This document shows, in pieces, positions 1 through 5,405 of a DNA stretch of 5,405 bases. Within the stretch, counting starts at the first letter, position 1; every line of letters starts with the position of its first letter. The notes under the pieces are model-generated. The model saw only the letters and a program-made list of their open reading frames with translations, did no database searches and was not told the DNA's origin. The position numbers and the translations under genes are program-made. This stretch comes from Pseudomonadota bacterium (GTDB lineage Bacteria > Pseudomonadota > Gammaproteobacteria > Burkholderiales > Burkholderiaceae_D), in assembly GCA_023409175.1 (NCBI GenBank), contig JAEYIG010000104.1:1-5405 (forward strand), given 5' to 3'.

Positions 1-83
1 CCTGACTGACGCGGACACGCACGCTGCAACCAGGCGAGTTACCTTGAATTTAATCCTGAGCCAAGTAACCCGACTCAAGACGA

Positions 84-142
84 TTTCCTGTATATGACCC
101 TACGTGCCTTGCGGCCTGCCCCAGGAAAGAAACAGTGTAGGG
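84..142 (-). other. tmRNA pseudoknot after the tag stop codon
   Basis: On the RNA strand, CCCUAC (142-137) pairs with GUAGGG (103-98). UUUCCUG (128-122) pairs with CAGGAAA (90-84). The second helix starts inside the loop of the first and closes outside it, so the two form a pseudoknot with 6 and 7 Watson-Crick pairs. Inside it, GCC-GCAA-GGC (115-106) can form a short GNRA tetraloop hairpin. CCTG/CAGG (125-115) offers a local alternative that competes with the 7-pair helix. Confidence 0.6.
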
Positions 143-152
143 ATAGCCGGGA

Positions 153-185
153 TTAAGCGGCTAATGCGTAACTATTATCGTTAGC
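153..185 (-). other. ssrA: tmRNA tag reading frame (ANDNSYALAA plus stop)
   Basis: Reading down from 185, the codons GCT AAC GAT AAT AGT TAC GCA TTA GCC GCT TAA give ANDNSYALAA and stop. The final YALAA matches the ClpXP/ClpAP-recognised end of the E. coli tag ANDENYALAA, and the initial AND matches the SspB/ClpA-contact part. The resume codon is taken as GCT at 185-183 because it aligns with the first Ala of known tags. The bases just upstream, AAAGTAAAC, lack the exact UAGUC seen in E. coli, so the resume position is assigned by the peptide rather than by that motif. Confidence 0.9.
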
Positions 186-198
186 GTTTACTTTTTTT

Positions 199-229
199 CT
201 GGATGGATTTACGAGGTCACCAGCCCTCG
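199..229 (-). other. tmRNA pseudoknot 1, upstream of the tag
   Basis: On the RNA strand, CGAGG (229-225) pairs with CCUCG (216-212), enclosing an 8-nt loop. CUGG in that loop (223-220) can pair with CCAG (202-199) downstream, which makes an H-type pseudoknot. It lies just before the A-rich stretch and the resume codon, which is where PK1 sits in known tmRNAs. The pairings were read directly from the bases; no folding program was run. Confidence 0.7.
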
Positions 230-327
230 ATATGCCCTGTTCTGCTTTGTAACCCCTGTCGAATCCAAGTCGCCCCCGTGTACTGTGAAGAGTTTGAATT
301 TCTGTGAACAGAAATGGTTTGAAGCAA

Positions 328-359
328 TTTATAATTATACCTTTTATTAGCCTTTTCAA
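328..359 (-). promoter_or_regulatory. Candidate sigma-70 promoter for ssrA
   Basis: On the minus strand there is a perfect TATAAT at 339-334, followed directly by TATAAA at 333-328. TTGAAA lies upstream at 359-354. The spacer from TTGAAA to TATAAT is only 14 nt, and to TATAAA it is 20 nt, so neither pair has the ideal 17. The perfect -10 hexamer and its position, about 57 nt ahead of the mature 5' end, make it the best candidate. It would give a leader of roughly 45-50 nt that RNase P would remove. Confidence 0.5.
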
Positions 360-363
360 CTGA

Positions 364-405
364 TTGAATTCACTTTCTTTTGAAGAAACGCTAAACTCCT
401 AAAAT
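364..405 (+). promoter_or_regulatory. Weak candidate promoter region for prfC
   Basis: The 149 bp between the tmRNA 5' end and prfC must hold divergent promoters. On the plus strand, -35-like TTGAAT (364-369) and TTGAAG (380-385) and -10-like TAAACT (392-397) and TAAAAT (400-405) are visible. No pair has the standard 16-18 nt spacing: the closest combinations give 14 or 22. The region is AT-rich and plausible as a promoter, but the exact elements are uncertain. Confidence 0.25.
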
Positions 406-426
406 TTAGCTCAAATCCTGCACACA

Positions 427-2106
427 ATGACTGTTCCTTCCGATTCGGAAAATCCAGAAGTTGTCGACGCCCTTTCGACCTCTGAATCCAAAGACAATTT
501 ATCAAAGAAAATCGCCCGTGAAGTCGCCCGACGTCGTACTTTCGGCATTATTTCGCACCCTGACGCCGGTAAAACCACATTGACCGAAAAACTGTTGCTG
601 TTTTCAGGCGCCATTCAGATGGCGGGTACAGTCAAGGCGCGAAAAAGCGCCCGCCATGCGACCTCAGACTGGATGGAAATCGAAAAGCAGCGCGGCATTT
701 CGGTCGCCAGCTCGGTGATGCAGTTCGAATATCGGGACCATATCGTCAATCTGCTCGATACCCCCGGGCATCAGGACTTTTCCGAAGATACCTATCGCGT
801 CCTGACGGCTGTCGATACGGCTTTGATGGTGATTGATGCCGGTCACGGTGTTGAAGCGCAGACGATCAAGCTGCTTGAAGTCTGCCGGATGCGCAATACG
901 CCGATCATTACGTTCATGAACAAGATGGACCGTGAAGCAAGGGATCCGCTGGAATTGCTCGACGAACTGGAAACGGTTCTGCATATCCGCAGTACGCCTG
1001 TGACCTGGCCGATTGGTATGGGCAAGAATTTCCGGGGGGTTTATCATCTGTTGAACGATGAGATCATGCTGTTTGCTCCGGGCAATGAAAAGGCAGACCA
1101 GACATTTGAAGTCATCAAGGGAATCGACAACCCGCGCCTGATGGAAATGTTCCCGATGGAAATGGAACAGCTGAAGATGGAAGTCGAACTGGTCAAGGGG
1201 GCTTCCAATCCGTTTGTTCTGGAAGAATTCCTTGCCGGTACGTTGACTCCGGTATTTTTCGGCTCCGCCATCAACAACTTCGGCGTCCGTGAAGTGTTGA
1301 ACGCTTTGCTGGACTGGGCGCGTCCACCTCTTGGGAGGGAAGCGATCCAGCGCAAGGTCGAGCCGACGGAAACCGCTTTTTCCGGTTTCGTTTTCAAGAT
1401 CCAGGCCAATATGGATCCCGCTCACCGGGACCGTATTGCCTTCCTGAGGGTAACCTCAGGCCGGTTCGAACGCGGAATGCGCCTGAAACACCTGAGATTG
1501 AACCGGGATATCAAGGTTTCCAGTGTTGTAACTTTCATGGCTTCTTCCCGCGAACAGGTAGAAGAAGCATATGCAGGGGATATTATCGGTTTGCCGAATC
1601 ACGGCAATATGCAGATCGGGGACAGTTTTTCCGAAGGCGAGGTTCTGCAGTTCACGGGCATTCCTTTCTTTGCCCCGGAAATTTTCCGCAGTGTCAGGAT
1701 TCGCAACCCATTGAAGGTCAAGCAATTGCACAAGGGCTTGCAGCAGTTGGGTGAAGAAGGCGCCGTTCAGGTTTTCAAGCCTGTTTTGGGAAGCGACCTG
1801 ATCCTGGGGGCAGTCGGCGTGCTTCAGTTTGAAGTCGTTGCCAGCCGCCTGATGAATGAATACGGCGTGGATGCCGTTTTCGAAAGCACGAGTACCAGCA
1901 GCGCGCGCTGGGTTTCCTGCGACGACAGGAAAATGCTGTCCGACTTTGAAAGATCGCTGGCCCATAACGTCGCTTACGACGCCGCAGGCAATATGACATA
2001 TCTGGCAACATCCGGCGTGAATCTGCGCCTGACGCAAGAACGCTGGCCGAAGGTCAGGTTCCATGCGACCCGTGAACATTCGGCTACATTGAATGATGCC
2101 GGTTAG
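427..2106 (+). CDS. prfC: Peptide chain release factor 3 (RF3), translational GTPase
   Basis: RF3 is a cytosolic class II release factor; its GTPase activity removes RF1 or RF2 from the ribosome after peptide release. The 559-residue product shows the full GTPase set: P-loop HPDAGKTT (44-51), switch I RGIS (89-92), [14 protein letters not shown] (111-124), NKMD (165-168) and GSA (279-281). RF3 signatures follow: [33 protein letters not shown] in domain II, and [21 protein letters not shown] and [10 protein letters not shown] in domain III. The absence of EF-G domains IV and V separates it from FusA. It is about 30 residues longer than the 529-residue E. coli protein, mainly because of a Ser/Asp/Glu-rich stretch of about 28 residues before [22 protein letters not shown] 427 is kept because no in-frame ATG, GTG or TTG occurs between it and the conserved core, and an in-frame stop lies at 400-402. 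No clear Shine-Dalgarno motif precedes it. The gene diverges from ssrA and converges on the acetyltransferase gene. Confidence 0.97.
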   Translation: MTVPSDSENPEVVDALSTSESKDNLSKKIAREVARRRTFGIISHPDAGKTTLTEKLLLFSGAIQMAGTVKARKSARHATSDWMEIEKQRGISVASSVMQFEYRDHIVNLLDTPGHQDFSEDTYRVLTAVDTALMVIDAGHGVEAQTIKLLEVCRMRNTPIITFMNKMDREARDPLELLDELETVLHIRSTPVTWPIGMGKNFRGVYHLLNDEIMLFAPGNEKADQTFEVIKGIDNPRLMEMFPMEMEQLKMEVELVKGASNPFVLEEFLAGTLTPVFFGSAINNFGVREVLNALLDWARPPLGREAIQRKVEPTETAFSGFVFKIQANMDPAHRDRIAFLRVTSGRFERGMRLKHLRLNRDIKVSSVVTFMASSREQVEEAYAGDIIGLPNHGNMQIGDSFSEGEVLQFTGIPFFAPEIFRSVRIRNPLKVKQLHKGLQQLGEEGAVQVFKPVLGSDLILGAVGVLQFEVVASRLMNEYGVDAVFESTSTSSARWVSCDDRKMLSDFERSLAHNVAYDAAGNMTYLATSGVNLRLTQERWPKVRFHATREHSATLNDAG

Positions 2107-2112
2107 GATGCC

Positions 2113-2145
2113 GCAGGGTTTATTTTAACTGGCGTATGACCCTGC
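2113..2145. terminator. Possible bidirectional hairpin between convergent genes (weak)
   Basis: GCAGGGT (2113-2119) and ACCCTGC (2139-2145) form a perfect 7-bp inverted repeat with a 19-nt loop, just after the prfC stop and overlapping the last codons of the minus-strand acetyltransferase gene. It is the only dyad noticed at the convergent junction, where only 13 bp separate the two stops. No T-run follows on either strand and the loop is long, so it does not look like a standard intrinsic terminator. Confidence 0.2.
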
Positions 2146-2683
2146 AAGGGTTACCGGCAGCCAAAACGTAAGGCGGTATGTCTTTCGTGACGACGCTGCC
2201 GGAGCCGATAGTCGTTCCGGTACCGATCGTAATGCCTGCATTGATGACAGTGTTCCCGCCAATCCAGACATCGTCTTCGATCCTTATCGGTCTGGACGAT
2301 TCAATGCCCTGTCGGCGCAATGCCGGATCAAGGGGATGGGTCGCCGCATACAGCTGGACGTTTGGGCCCAGAAAGACATAATTGCCGATCCTGATTTCCG
2401 CACAGTCCAGAAAGACACAGTTCGTATTGGCGTAAAAATGGTGACCTAAATGGATGTTGTAGCCGTAATCGCAATGAAAGGCGGGGACGAGTTCAAGATC
2501 ATCAGGACAGGTTCCGAAAAGGGATTTCAGGATATCCAGTTTTTCTTTTTTCCTGCTGGTCGCCAGGGAATTGTATCGCCGTGATTGTTCAAAGGCATGG
2601 TCGCGTTCCCTGACAAGGACAGGATCGTTTGAAAAATAAGGTTCCCCCGCCAGCATTTTGTCTTTTTCGGTTTTTCCCGACAT
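2120..2683 (-). CDS. maa: Maltose/galactoside O-acetyltransferase-family protein (hexapeptide-repeat)
   Basis: Enzymes of this family move an acetyl group from acetyl-CoA to a sugar hydroxyl; E. coli Maa acts on glucose and maltose, LacA on galactosides and NodL on chito-oligosaccharides. The 187-residue product is close to Maa in length (about 183). An N-terminal Mac domain (about residues 6-60, EKDKMLAGEPYFSND then SRRYNS) precedes FHCDYGYNIHLG (69-80). A left-handed beta-helix of hexapeptide repeats follows (about 80-180: IRIGNYVFLGPN, VWIGGN, ITIGTGTTIGSGSVV). ATHP (114-117) carries the expected catalytic histidine, H116, and GNPCRVI (177-183) matches the family's GNPAR end. The protein is probably a cytosolic trimer. 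The start at 2683 is preceded by AGGAA with a 5-nt spacer. It begins 12 nt after the rsmE stop, so the two are probably cotranscribed. The family is certain, but the substrate cannot be told from sequence, and in vivo roles of Maa homologues are often unclear. Serine acetyltransferase is less likely given the Mac domain. Confidence 0.9.
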   Translation of the reverse strand: MSGKTEKDKMLAGEPYFSNDPVLVRERDHAFEQSRRYNSLATSRKKEKLDILKSLFGTCPDDLELVPAFHCDYGYNIHLGHHFYANTNCVFLDCAEIRIGNYVFLGPNVQLYAATHPLDPALRRQGIESSRPIRIEDDVWIGGNTVINAGITIGTGTTIGSGSVVTKDIPPYVLAAGNPCRVIRQLK

Positions 2684-2688
2684 GACCG

Positions 2689-2693
2689 TTCCT
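2689..2693 (-). promoter_or_regulatory. Ribosome binding site of the maa-like gene
   Basis: AGGAA on the minus strand lies 5 nt before the ATG at 2683 and 2 nt after the TGA of rsmE. It is the only good Shine-Dalgarno match among the four protein genes in the window. It supports both the chosen start and translation from a shared rsmE-maa message. Confidence 0.65.
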
Positions 2694-2695
2694 AT

Positions 2696-3433
2696 TCAAG
2701 AGGATTCGTGATCCTTGTCCCATAAGGCATTGATGGCGGCAATGGCGGCCACTCCTGCCGTTTCCGTCCTGAGGATTCTGGAGCCCATTGACAATGGAAT
2801 GACTCCATTTTGAATGGCAAGTTCCTCTTCTTCAGGTGAAAACCCCCCTTCCGGGCCGATCATTATCGTAATGGATTGAGGAGCCTGTTTGGCTGCCCAT
2901 GTGGCGAGGGTTTCAGATGCTCTTGGAGTGAACATGACCCGTAGCGGTTCTCCGGAATTTTCGATGAAAGCATTGAAACCAAGCGGTTCACCTATTTGAA
3001 GTAGCGTGTTCCTTCCGCACTGTTCTGAGGCGGCGGTCACGATGGTTAGCCATCTTGCCAGTCTTTTTTCAGCCCGTTCCGCATTAAGGCGAACGACTGA
3101 GCGCCGGGCGGCAAGAGGCTGAATGGCGGAGGCGCCCAGTTCAACGGCTTTTTCAATGATCCAGTCCATTTTCCCTGCCTCAGGAAGGGCTTGCGCCAGT
3201 GTGATTTTGTAAGGCAGTTCCACTTCACGCCGATCGTGGGAAAGGATGTTGACACTTGCTTTTGTCTTGTCGAGGGCGGTTATCCTTGCCGGATATTCCC
3301 CTCCGGTTCCGTTGAAAAGAACGATTTCGTTTCCGGGAGACAAGCGCAGGACGTGGATGTGTCTGGATGTCTCTTTGGGAAGATCAATATTTGTGCCGAC
3401 AACAAGGGGAAAGTCGCAAAAAAGACGGGTCAT
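2696..3433 (-). CDS. rsmE: 16S rRNA (uracil(1498)-N(3))-methyltransferase RsmE
   Basis: RsmE uses S-adenosylmethionine to methylate N3 of U1498 in 16S rRNA, near the decoding centre, acting on the assembled 30S subunit. The product has 245 residues, close to 243 in E. coli. An N-terminal PUA-like barrel (about 1-70, with HIHVLRLSPGNEIVLFNGTG) is followed by a SPOUT (trefoil-knot) methyltransferase domain. The latter shows KMDWIIEKAVELGASAIQPL (88-107), EQCGRN (137-142), and the knot motifs IGPEGGFSPEE (192-202) and LSMGSRILRTETA (214-226), which form the cofactor site. The frame stays open to an ATG at 3511, adding 26 residues, but family members begin just before the barrel, as in MTRLFCDFPL. 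The ATG at 3431-3433 is therefore preferred, although neither start has a Shine-Dalgarno motif. The gene diverges from tkt and is probably first in a two-gene unit with the acetyltransferase. In many bacteria rsmE sits beside prmA or gshB; here it does not. Confidence 0.95.
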   Translation of the reverse strand: MTRLFCDFPLVVGTNIDLPKETSRHIHVLRLSPGNEIVLFNGTGGEYPARITALDKTKASVNILSHDRREVELPYKITLAQALPEAGKMDWIIEKAVELGASAIQPLAARRSVVRLNAERAEKRLARWLTIVTAASEQCGRNTLLQIGEPLGFNAFIENSGEPLRVMFTPRASETLATWAAKQAPQSITIMIGPEGGFSPEEEELAIQNGVIPLSMGSRILRTETAGVAAIAAINALWDKDHESS

Positions 3434-3479
3434 GTCAAAGTGAAGCCGATAGATTGATTTTAATCTGGGGTTTAGTCTC

Positions 3480-3488
3480 TGATAGAAT
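3480..3488 (+). promoter_or_regulatory. Candidate extended -10 promoter for tkt
   Basis: TGATAGAAT is a TGn-extended -10 element whose hexamer TAGAAT differs from consensus at one position. It lies about 70 nt upstream of the tkt ATG. No good -35 stands at 16-18 nt (the nearest are TTAATC and TTTAAT at 3459-3465), but extended -10 promoters often tolerate that. Transcription would start near 3495 and place the dyad at 3507-3531 in the leader. I found no equally convincing promoter for rsmE on the other strand, although one must lie in this 124-bp gap or upstream. Confidence 0.45.
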
Positions 3489-3506
3489 ACAAGGAAAAGC
3501 CCGGTC

Positions 3507-3531
3507 GGCATAATGTTTCATCAATTATGCC
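3507..3531. promoter_or_regulatory. Perfect 8-bp dyad in the rsmE-tkt divergent region
   Basis: GGCATAAT (3507-3514) and ATTATGCC (3524-3531) are exact reverse complements separated by 9 bp. The site ends 26 bp before the tkt ATG. Its symmetry and AT-rich inner arms (ATAAT-N9-ATTAT) resemble an operator for a dimeric regulator, such as a LysR-type T-N11-A site. As RNA on the plus strand it could also fold into a leader hairpin, followed by the T-rich but interrupted run CTTTAATCTTTTATTT, a terminator- or attenuator-like arrangement. The sequence alone does not decide between these. Confidence 0.45.
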
Positions 3532-3557
3532 TTTAATCTTTTATTTATTTGGCAGCT

Positions 3558-5405
3558 ATGAACAATACATTACCTGTTACCAAAATGGCCAGTGCAATCC
3601 GTGCTCTGGCGATGGATGCAGTTCAAAAAGCGAATTCAGGACACCCCGGAATGCCGATGGGCATGGCGGATATCGCCGTCGCATTATGGTCTGGACATTA
3701 CCGTCACAATCCGGCAAACCCGAACTGGTTCAATCGCGACCGTTTCATTTTGTCCAATGGCCATGGTTCGATGCTCCAGTACGCTTTGCTGCACCTGACA
3801 GGTTACGACCTCACGATGGAAGACATCAAGAACTTCCGTCAGTTCGGCTCCAAAACGCCGGGCCATCCGGAAGTCCACCTCACTCCGGGAATCGATACGA
3901 CAACCGGCCCACTGGGACAGGGCATTTCCAATGCGGTCGGTATGGCACTCGCCGAAAAACTGCTGGCGGAAGAATTCAACAAGCCCGGTTTCGATCTCGT
4001 CGATCACTATACTTACGTTTTCCTCGGAGACGGTTGTCTTATGGAAGGCGTTTCTCATGAATCCTGTTCACTGGCAGGTACATGGAAGCTGAACAAGCTG
4101 ATCGCCCTGTACGACGACAACAGCATTTCCATCGACGGCAACGTCAAGGGCTGGTTTACCGACAATACGCCGGAACGTTTCGAGGCGTATGGCTGGAACG
4201 TGATCCGTGATGTGGATGGCCACAATGTGGAAGCGGTCGATGCCGCCATCGTCGCCGCACAGAAATCCGACAAGCCCACCCTGATCTGCTGCAAGACCGT
4301 GATCGGCAAGGGCTCTCCCAACAAGGCTGGCCTGAACAAGGCGCATGGGGCGCCGCTGGGCGATGAGGAAATCGCGGCAACCCGCAAGGCAATTGGATGG
4401 AAATACCCTCCTTTTGAAATTCCTGAAGATGTCTATACCGCATGGGATGCCCGCAAGAGCGGACATGCGCTGGAATCCGCCTGGAATGCACTGTTTGAAA
4501 AATACAGTGAGAAATATCCGACAGAAGCCAATGAACTGGTACGCCGGATAACCGGACAACTCCCTGCCAATTTCGACGAGGTCGTTAGCAATTACGTTGC
4601 GGATTGCGTTTCCAAAAAAGAAAAACTGGCAACACGCGCATCCAGTCAGCACGCTATTGACGCTCTGGCACCATCATTGCCCGAGTTCCTCGGTGGGTCT
4701 GCTGATTTGACCGGTTCAAATCTGACGAACTGGAAAGGCTGTGTTCCGGTCCGTGAAGGCAAAGAAGGCAATTACATCAATTACGGAGTCCGTGAATTTG
4801 GCATGTCGGCCATCATGAACGGCATTGTCCTGCATGGCGGTTTCATCCCGTTTGGCGGTACGTTCCTGACTTTCTCGGATTATTGCCGGAACGCGATCCG
4901 GATGTCGTCACTGATGCAGATTGGTACGATTTACGTTTTCACGCACGATTCCATCGGCGTAGGCGAAGACGGCCCTACGCATCAGCCGATCGAACAGATA
5001 GCCAGCCTCAGACTGATTCCCGGACTGGAAAACTGGCGTCCATGCGATACGGTGGAAACGGCGATTGCGTGGGCGAATGCTGTAAAGAAACGACAGACAC
5101 CAAGTGTCCTGATCCTGTCACGTCAGGGGCTGCCTTATTTTGAAAGGACACCGGAGCAGATCGGTAATATCTGGAAGGGCGGCTATATCCTTAAAGACAC
5201 GCCGGATGCAAAAGTGATTTTGATCGCAACGGGTTCGGAAGTTGAACTGGCGATGAAGTCCGCCGATGAACTGGCCAGGAAAAACATCCCTGCCAGAGTC
5301 GTTTCCATGCCATCGTCCGATATTTTCGACAAGCAGGATGCCCTTTACAGGAACAGTGTCTTGCCGAGGGATTTGCCGAGAGTCGCCATTGAAGCGGCCG
5401 CTTCG
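3558..5405 (+). CDS. tkt: Transketolase, C-terminus cut off by the window
   Basis: Transketolase uses thiamine diphosphate and a divalent metal to move two-carbon ketol units between sugar phosphates in the pentose phosphate or Calvin pathway. The frame is open for 616 codons to the window edge; E. coli TktA has 663 residues, so about 50 are missing. Visible motifs are SGHPGMPMG (27-35), SNGHGSM (66-72), PGHPE (101-105), GPLGQG (117-122), and the cofactor motif GDGCLMEG (157-164) running to DDNSISIDG (186-194). Further on come HGAPLG (263-268), [12 protein letters not shown] (379-390), YGVREFGM with catalytic E413 (409-416), and EDGPTHQP with H475 (470-477). The C-terminal domain begins ([13 protein letters not shown]) but is incomplete. 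All expected active-site histidines (29, 69, 103, 263, 475) are present. One conserved stretch just before H263 is altered: LNKA where THDS or THDV is usual. ATG 3558 fits the family start; the Shine-Dalgarno is weak (GGCAG, too close). In betaproteobacteria a gap gene often follows, but that is off-window. Confidence 0.97.
   Translation, partial: MNNTLPVTKMASAIRALAMDAVQKANSGHPGMPMGMADIAVALWSGHYRHNPANPNWFNRDRFILSNGHGSMLQYALLHLTGYDLTMEDIKNFRQFGSKTPGHPEVHLTPGIDTTTGPLGQGISNAVGMALAEKLLAEEFNKPGFDLVDHYTYVFLGDGCLMEGVSHESCSLAGTWKLNKLIALYDDNSISIDGNVKGWFTDNTPERFEAYGWNVIRDVDGHNVEAVDAAIVAAQKSDKPTLICCKTVIGKGSPNKAGLNKAHGAPLGDEEIAATRKAIGWKYPPFEIPEDVYTAWDARKSGHALESAWNALFEKYSEKYPTEANELVRRITGQLPANFDEVVSNYVADCVSKKEKLATRASSQHAIDALAPSLPEFLGGSADLTGSNLTNWKGCVPVREGKEGNYINYGVREFGMSAIMNGIVLHGGFIPFGGTFLTFSDYCRNAIRMSSLMQIGTIYVFTHDSIGVGEDGPTHQPIEQIASLRLIPGLENWRPCDTVETAIAWANAVKKRQTPSVLILSRQGLPYFERTPEQIGNIWKGGYILKDTPDAKVILIATGSEVELAMKSADELARKNIPARVVSMPSSDIFDKQDALYRNSVLPRDLPRVAIEAAAS

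Larger units (their letters stand above)
1..277 (-). ncRNA. ssrA: tmRNA (transfer-messenger RNA), 3' end cut off by the window
   Basis: tmRNA with SmpB rescues ribosomes stalled on mRNAs that lack a stop codon: it enters the A site like tRNA-Ala and then serves as message for a degradation tag. Read on the minus strand, the RNA begins GGGGGCGACTTGGATTCGA at 277, the typical 5' half of the tRNA-like domain. An A-rich stretch then leads to a tag frame encoding ANDNSYALAA and a TAA stop. Expected folds can be drawn: a pseudoknot before the tag (199-229), a second after it (84-142), and an 8-pair helix between 79-72 and 62-55 including G-U pairs. The T arm and CCA end lie beyond position 1; compared with the roughly 360-nt E. 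coli RNA, about 80-90 nt are missing. The gene is one-piece, not the permuted two-piece form. A 68-codon open frame across this region is an artefact of the tag frame, not a protein gene. The 5' end is inferred by similarity; RNase P would create it from a longer precursor. Confidence 0.95.

Noticed and set aside
1..277. A possible integration site (att) at the tmRNA gene, a common target for integrative elements.
   Set aside because: The usual crossover is in the 3' end of ssrA, which lies outside the window, and no integrase or mobile gene is visible.
153..359. A 68-codon open frame on the minus strand ending in ANDNSYALAA.
   Set aside because: It is the tmRNA tag frame extended upstream through the tRNA-like domain and leader. 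Only the last 10 codons are translated, after ribosome switching.
664..1425. A long (253-codon) antisense open frame inside prfC, with further ones at 1456-2079.
   Set aside because: These are shadows of the RF3 codons. The translations are low in complexity and resemble no family, while the plus frame is an unbroken RF3.
3434..3511. A 26-residue N-terminal extension of RsmE from the upstream ATG at 3511.
   Set aside because: RsmE proteins begin at the PUA-like barrel, matching ATG 3433. The extension would run through the dyad and promoter region and has no Shine-Dalgarno motif.
3527..4060. A 177-codon plus-strand frame starting at 3527 in another phase from tkt.
   Set aside because: Its translation beyond about residue 20 is a frameshifted read of tkt, rich in Arg, Pro and Ser with no family resemblance. 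The transketolase frame from 3558 is clearly the coding one.
4068..4652. A 194-codon antisense open frame and overlapping shorter ones within tkt.
   Set aside because: The region is fully explained by the transketolase frame, which has all its motifs in order.
5391..5404. A perfect 14-bp palindrome GAAGCGGCCGCTTC, containing a NotI-type site, at the right edge.
   Set aside because: It codes for Glu-Ala-Ala-Ala within the transketolase frame, a position where transketolases have VEAG-like residues. It is best explained by codon choice.

Overview
This is an ordinary chromosomal stretch, most likely from a betaproteobacterium. The clues are a one-piece tmRNA with a 5' end of the type GGGGGCGACTTGGATTCGA, and proteins that read as betaproteobacterial or gammaproteobacterial housekeeping enzymes: RF3, RsmE and a transketolase carrying the [17 protein letters not shown] segment. 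The GC content looks close to 50 percent by eye. That is low for Burkholderiales and would fit an Oxalobacter-like or Sutterella-like lineage. The placement below class level is inference, not shown by the sequence.

Layout from left to right. Positions 1-277 (minus strand) hold most of the tmRNA gene ssrA, whose 3' end runs off the left edge. It encodes a degradation tag ending ANDNSYALAA. Positions 278-426 are a divergent control region. Positions 427-2106 (plus) encode peptide chain release factor 3 (prfC). After a 13-bp gap come two genes on the minus strand, read right to left: rsmE (16S rRNA U1498 N3-methyltransferase, 2696-3433) followed 12 bp later by a maa-like hexapeptide-repeat sugar O-acetyltransferase (2120-2683). 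Positions 3434-3557 are a second divergent control region with a TGn-extended -10 element and a perfect 8-bp dyad. Positions 3558-5405 (plus) carry the first 616 codons of a transketolase (tkt), which continues past the right edge.

Three of the five genes serve the ribosome. tmRNA rescues stalled ribosomes, RF3 recycles RF1/RF2 after termination, and RsmE methylates the decoding-region 16S rRNA. Transketolase belongs to the non-oxidative pentose phosphate (or Calvin) pathway and appears to be the first visible gene of a separate plus-strand transcription unit. The acetyltransferase has no obvious link to its neighbours beyond probable cotranscription with rsmE.

I found no mobile element, CRISPR array, phage gene, toxin-antitoxin or defence gene, and no sign of an undescribed multi-gene system. 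The points that deserve a second look are small: the tag sequence, an altered loop in transketolase that looks like a duplicated codon block, a dyad ahead of tkt, an N-terminal extension on RF3, and the general lack of Shine-Dalgarno motifs.
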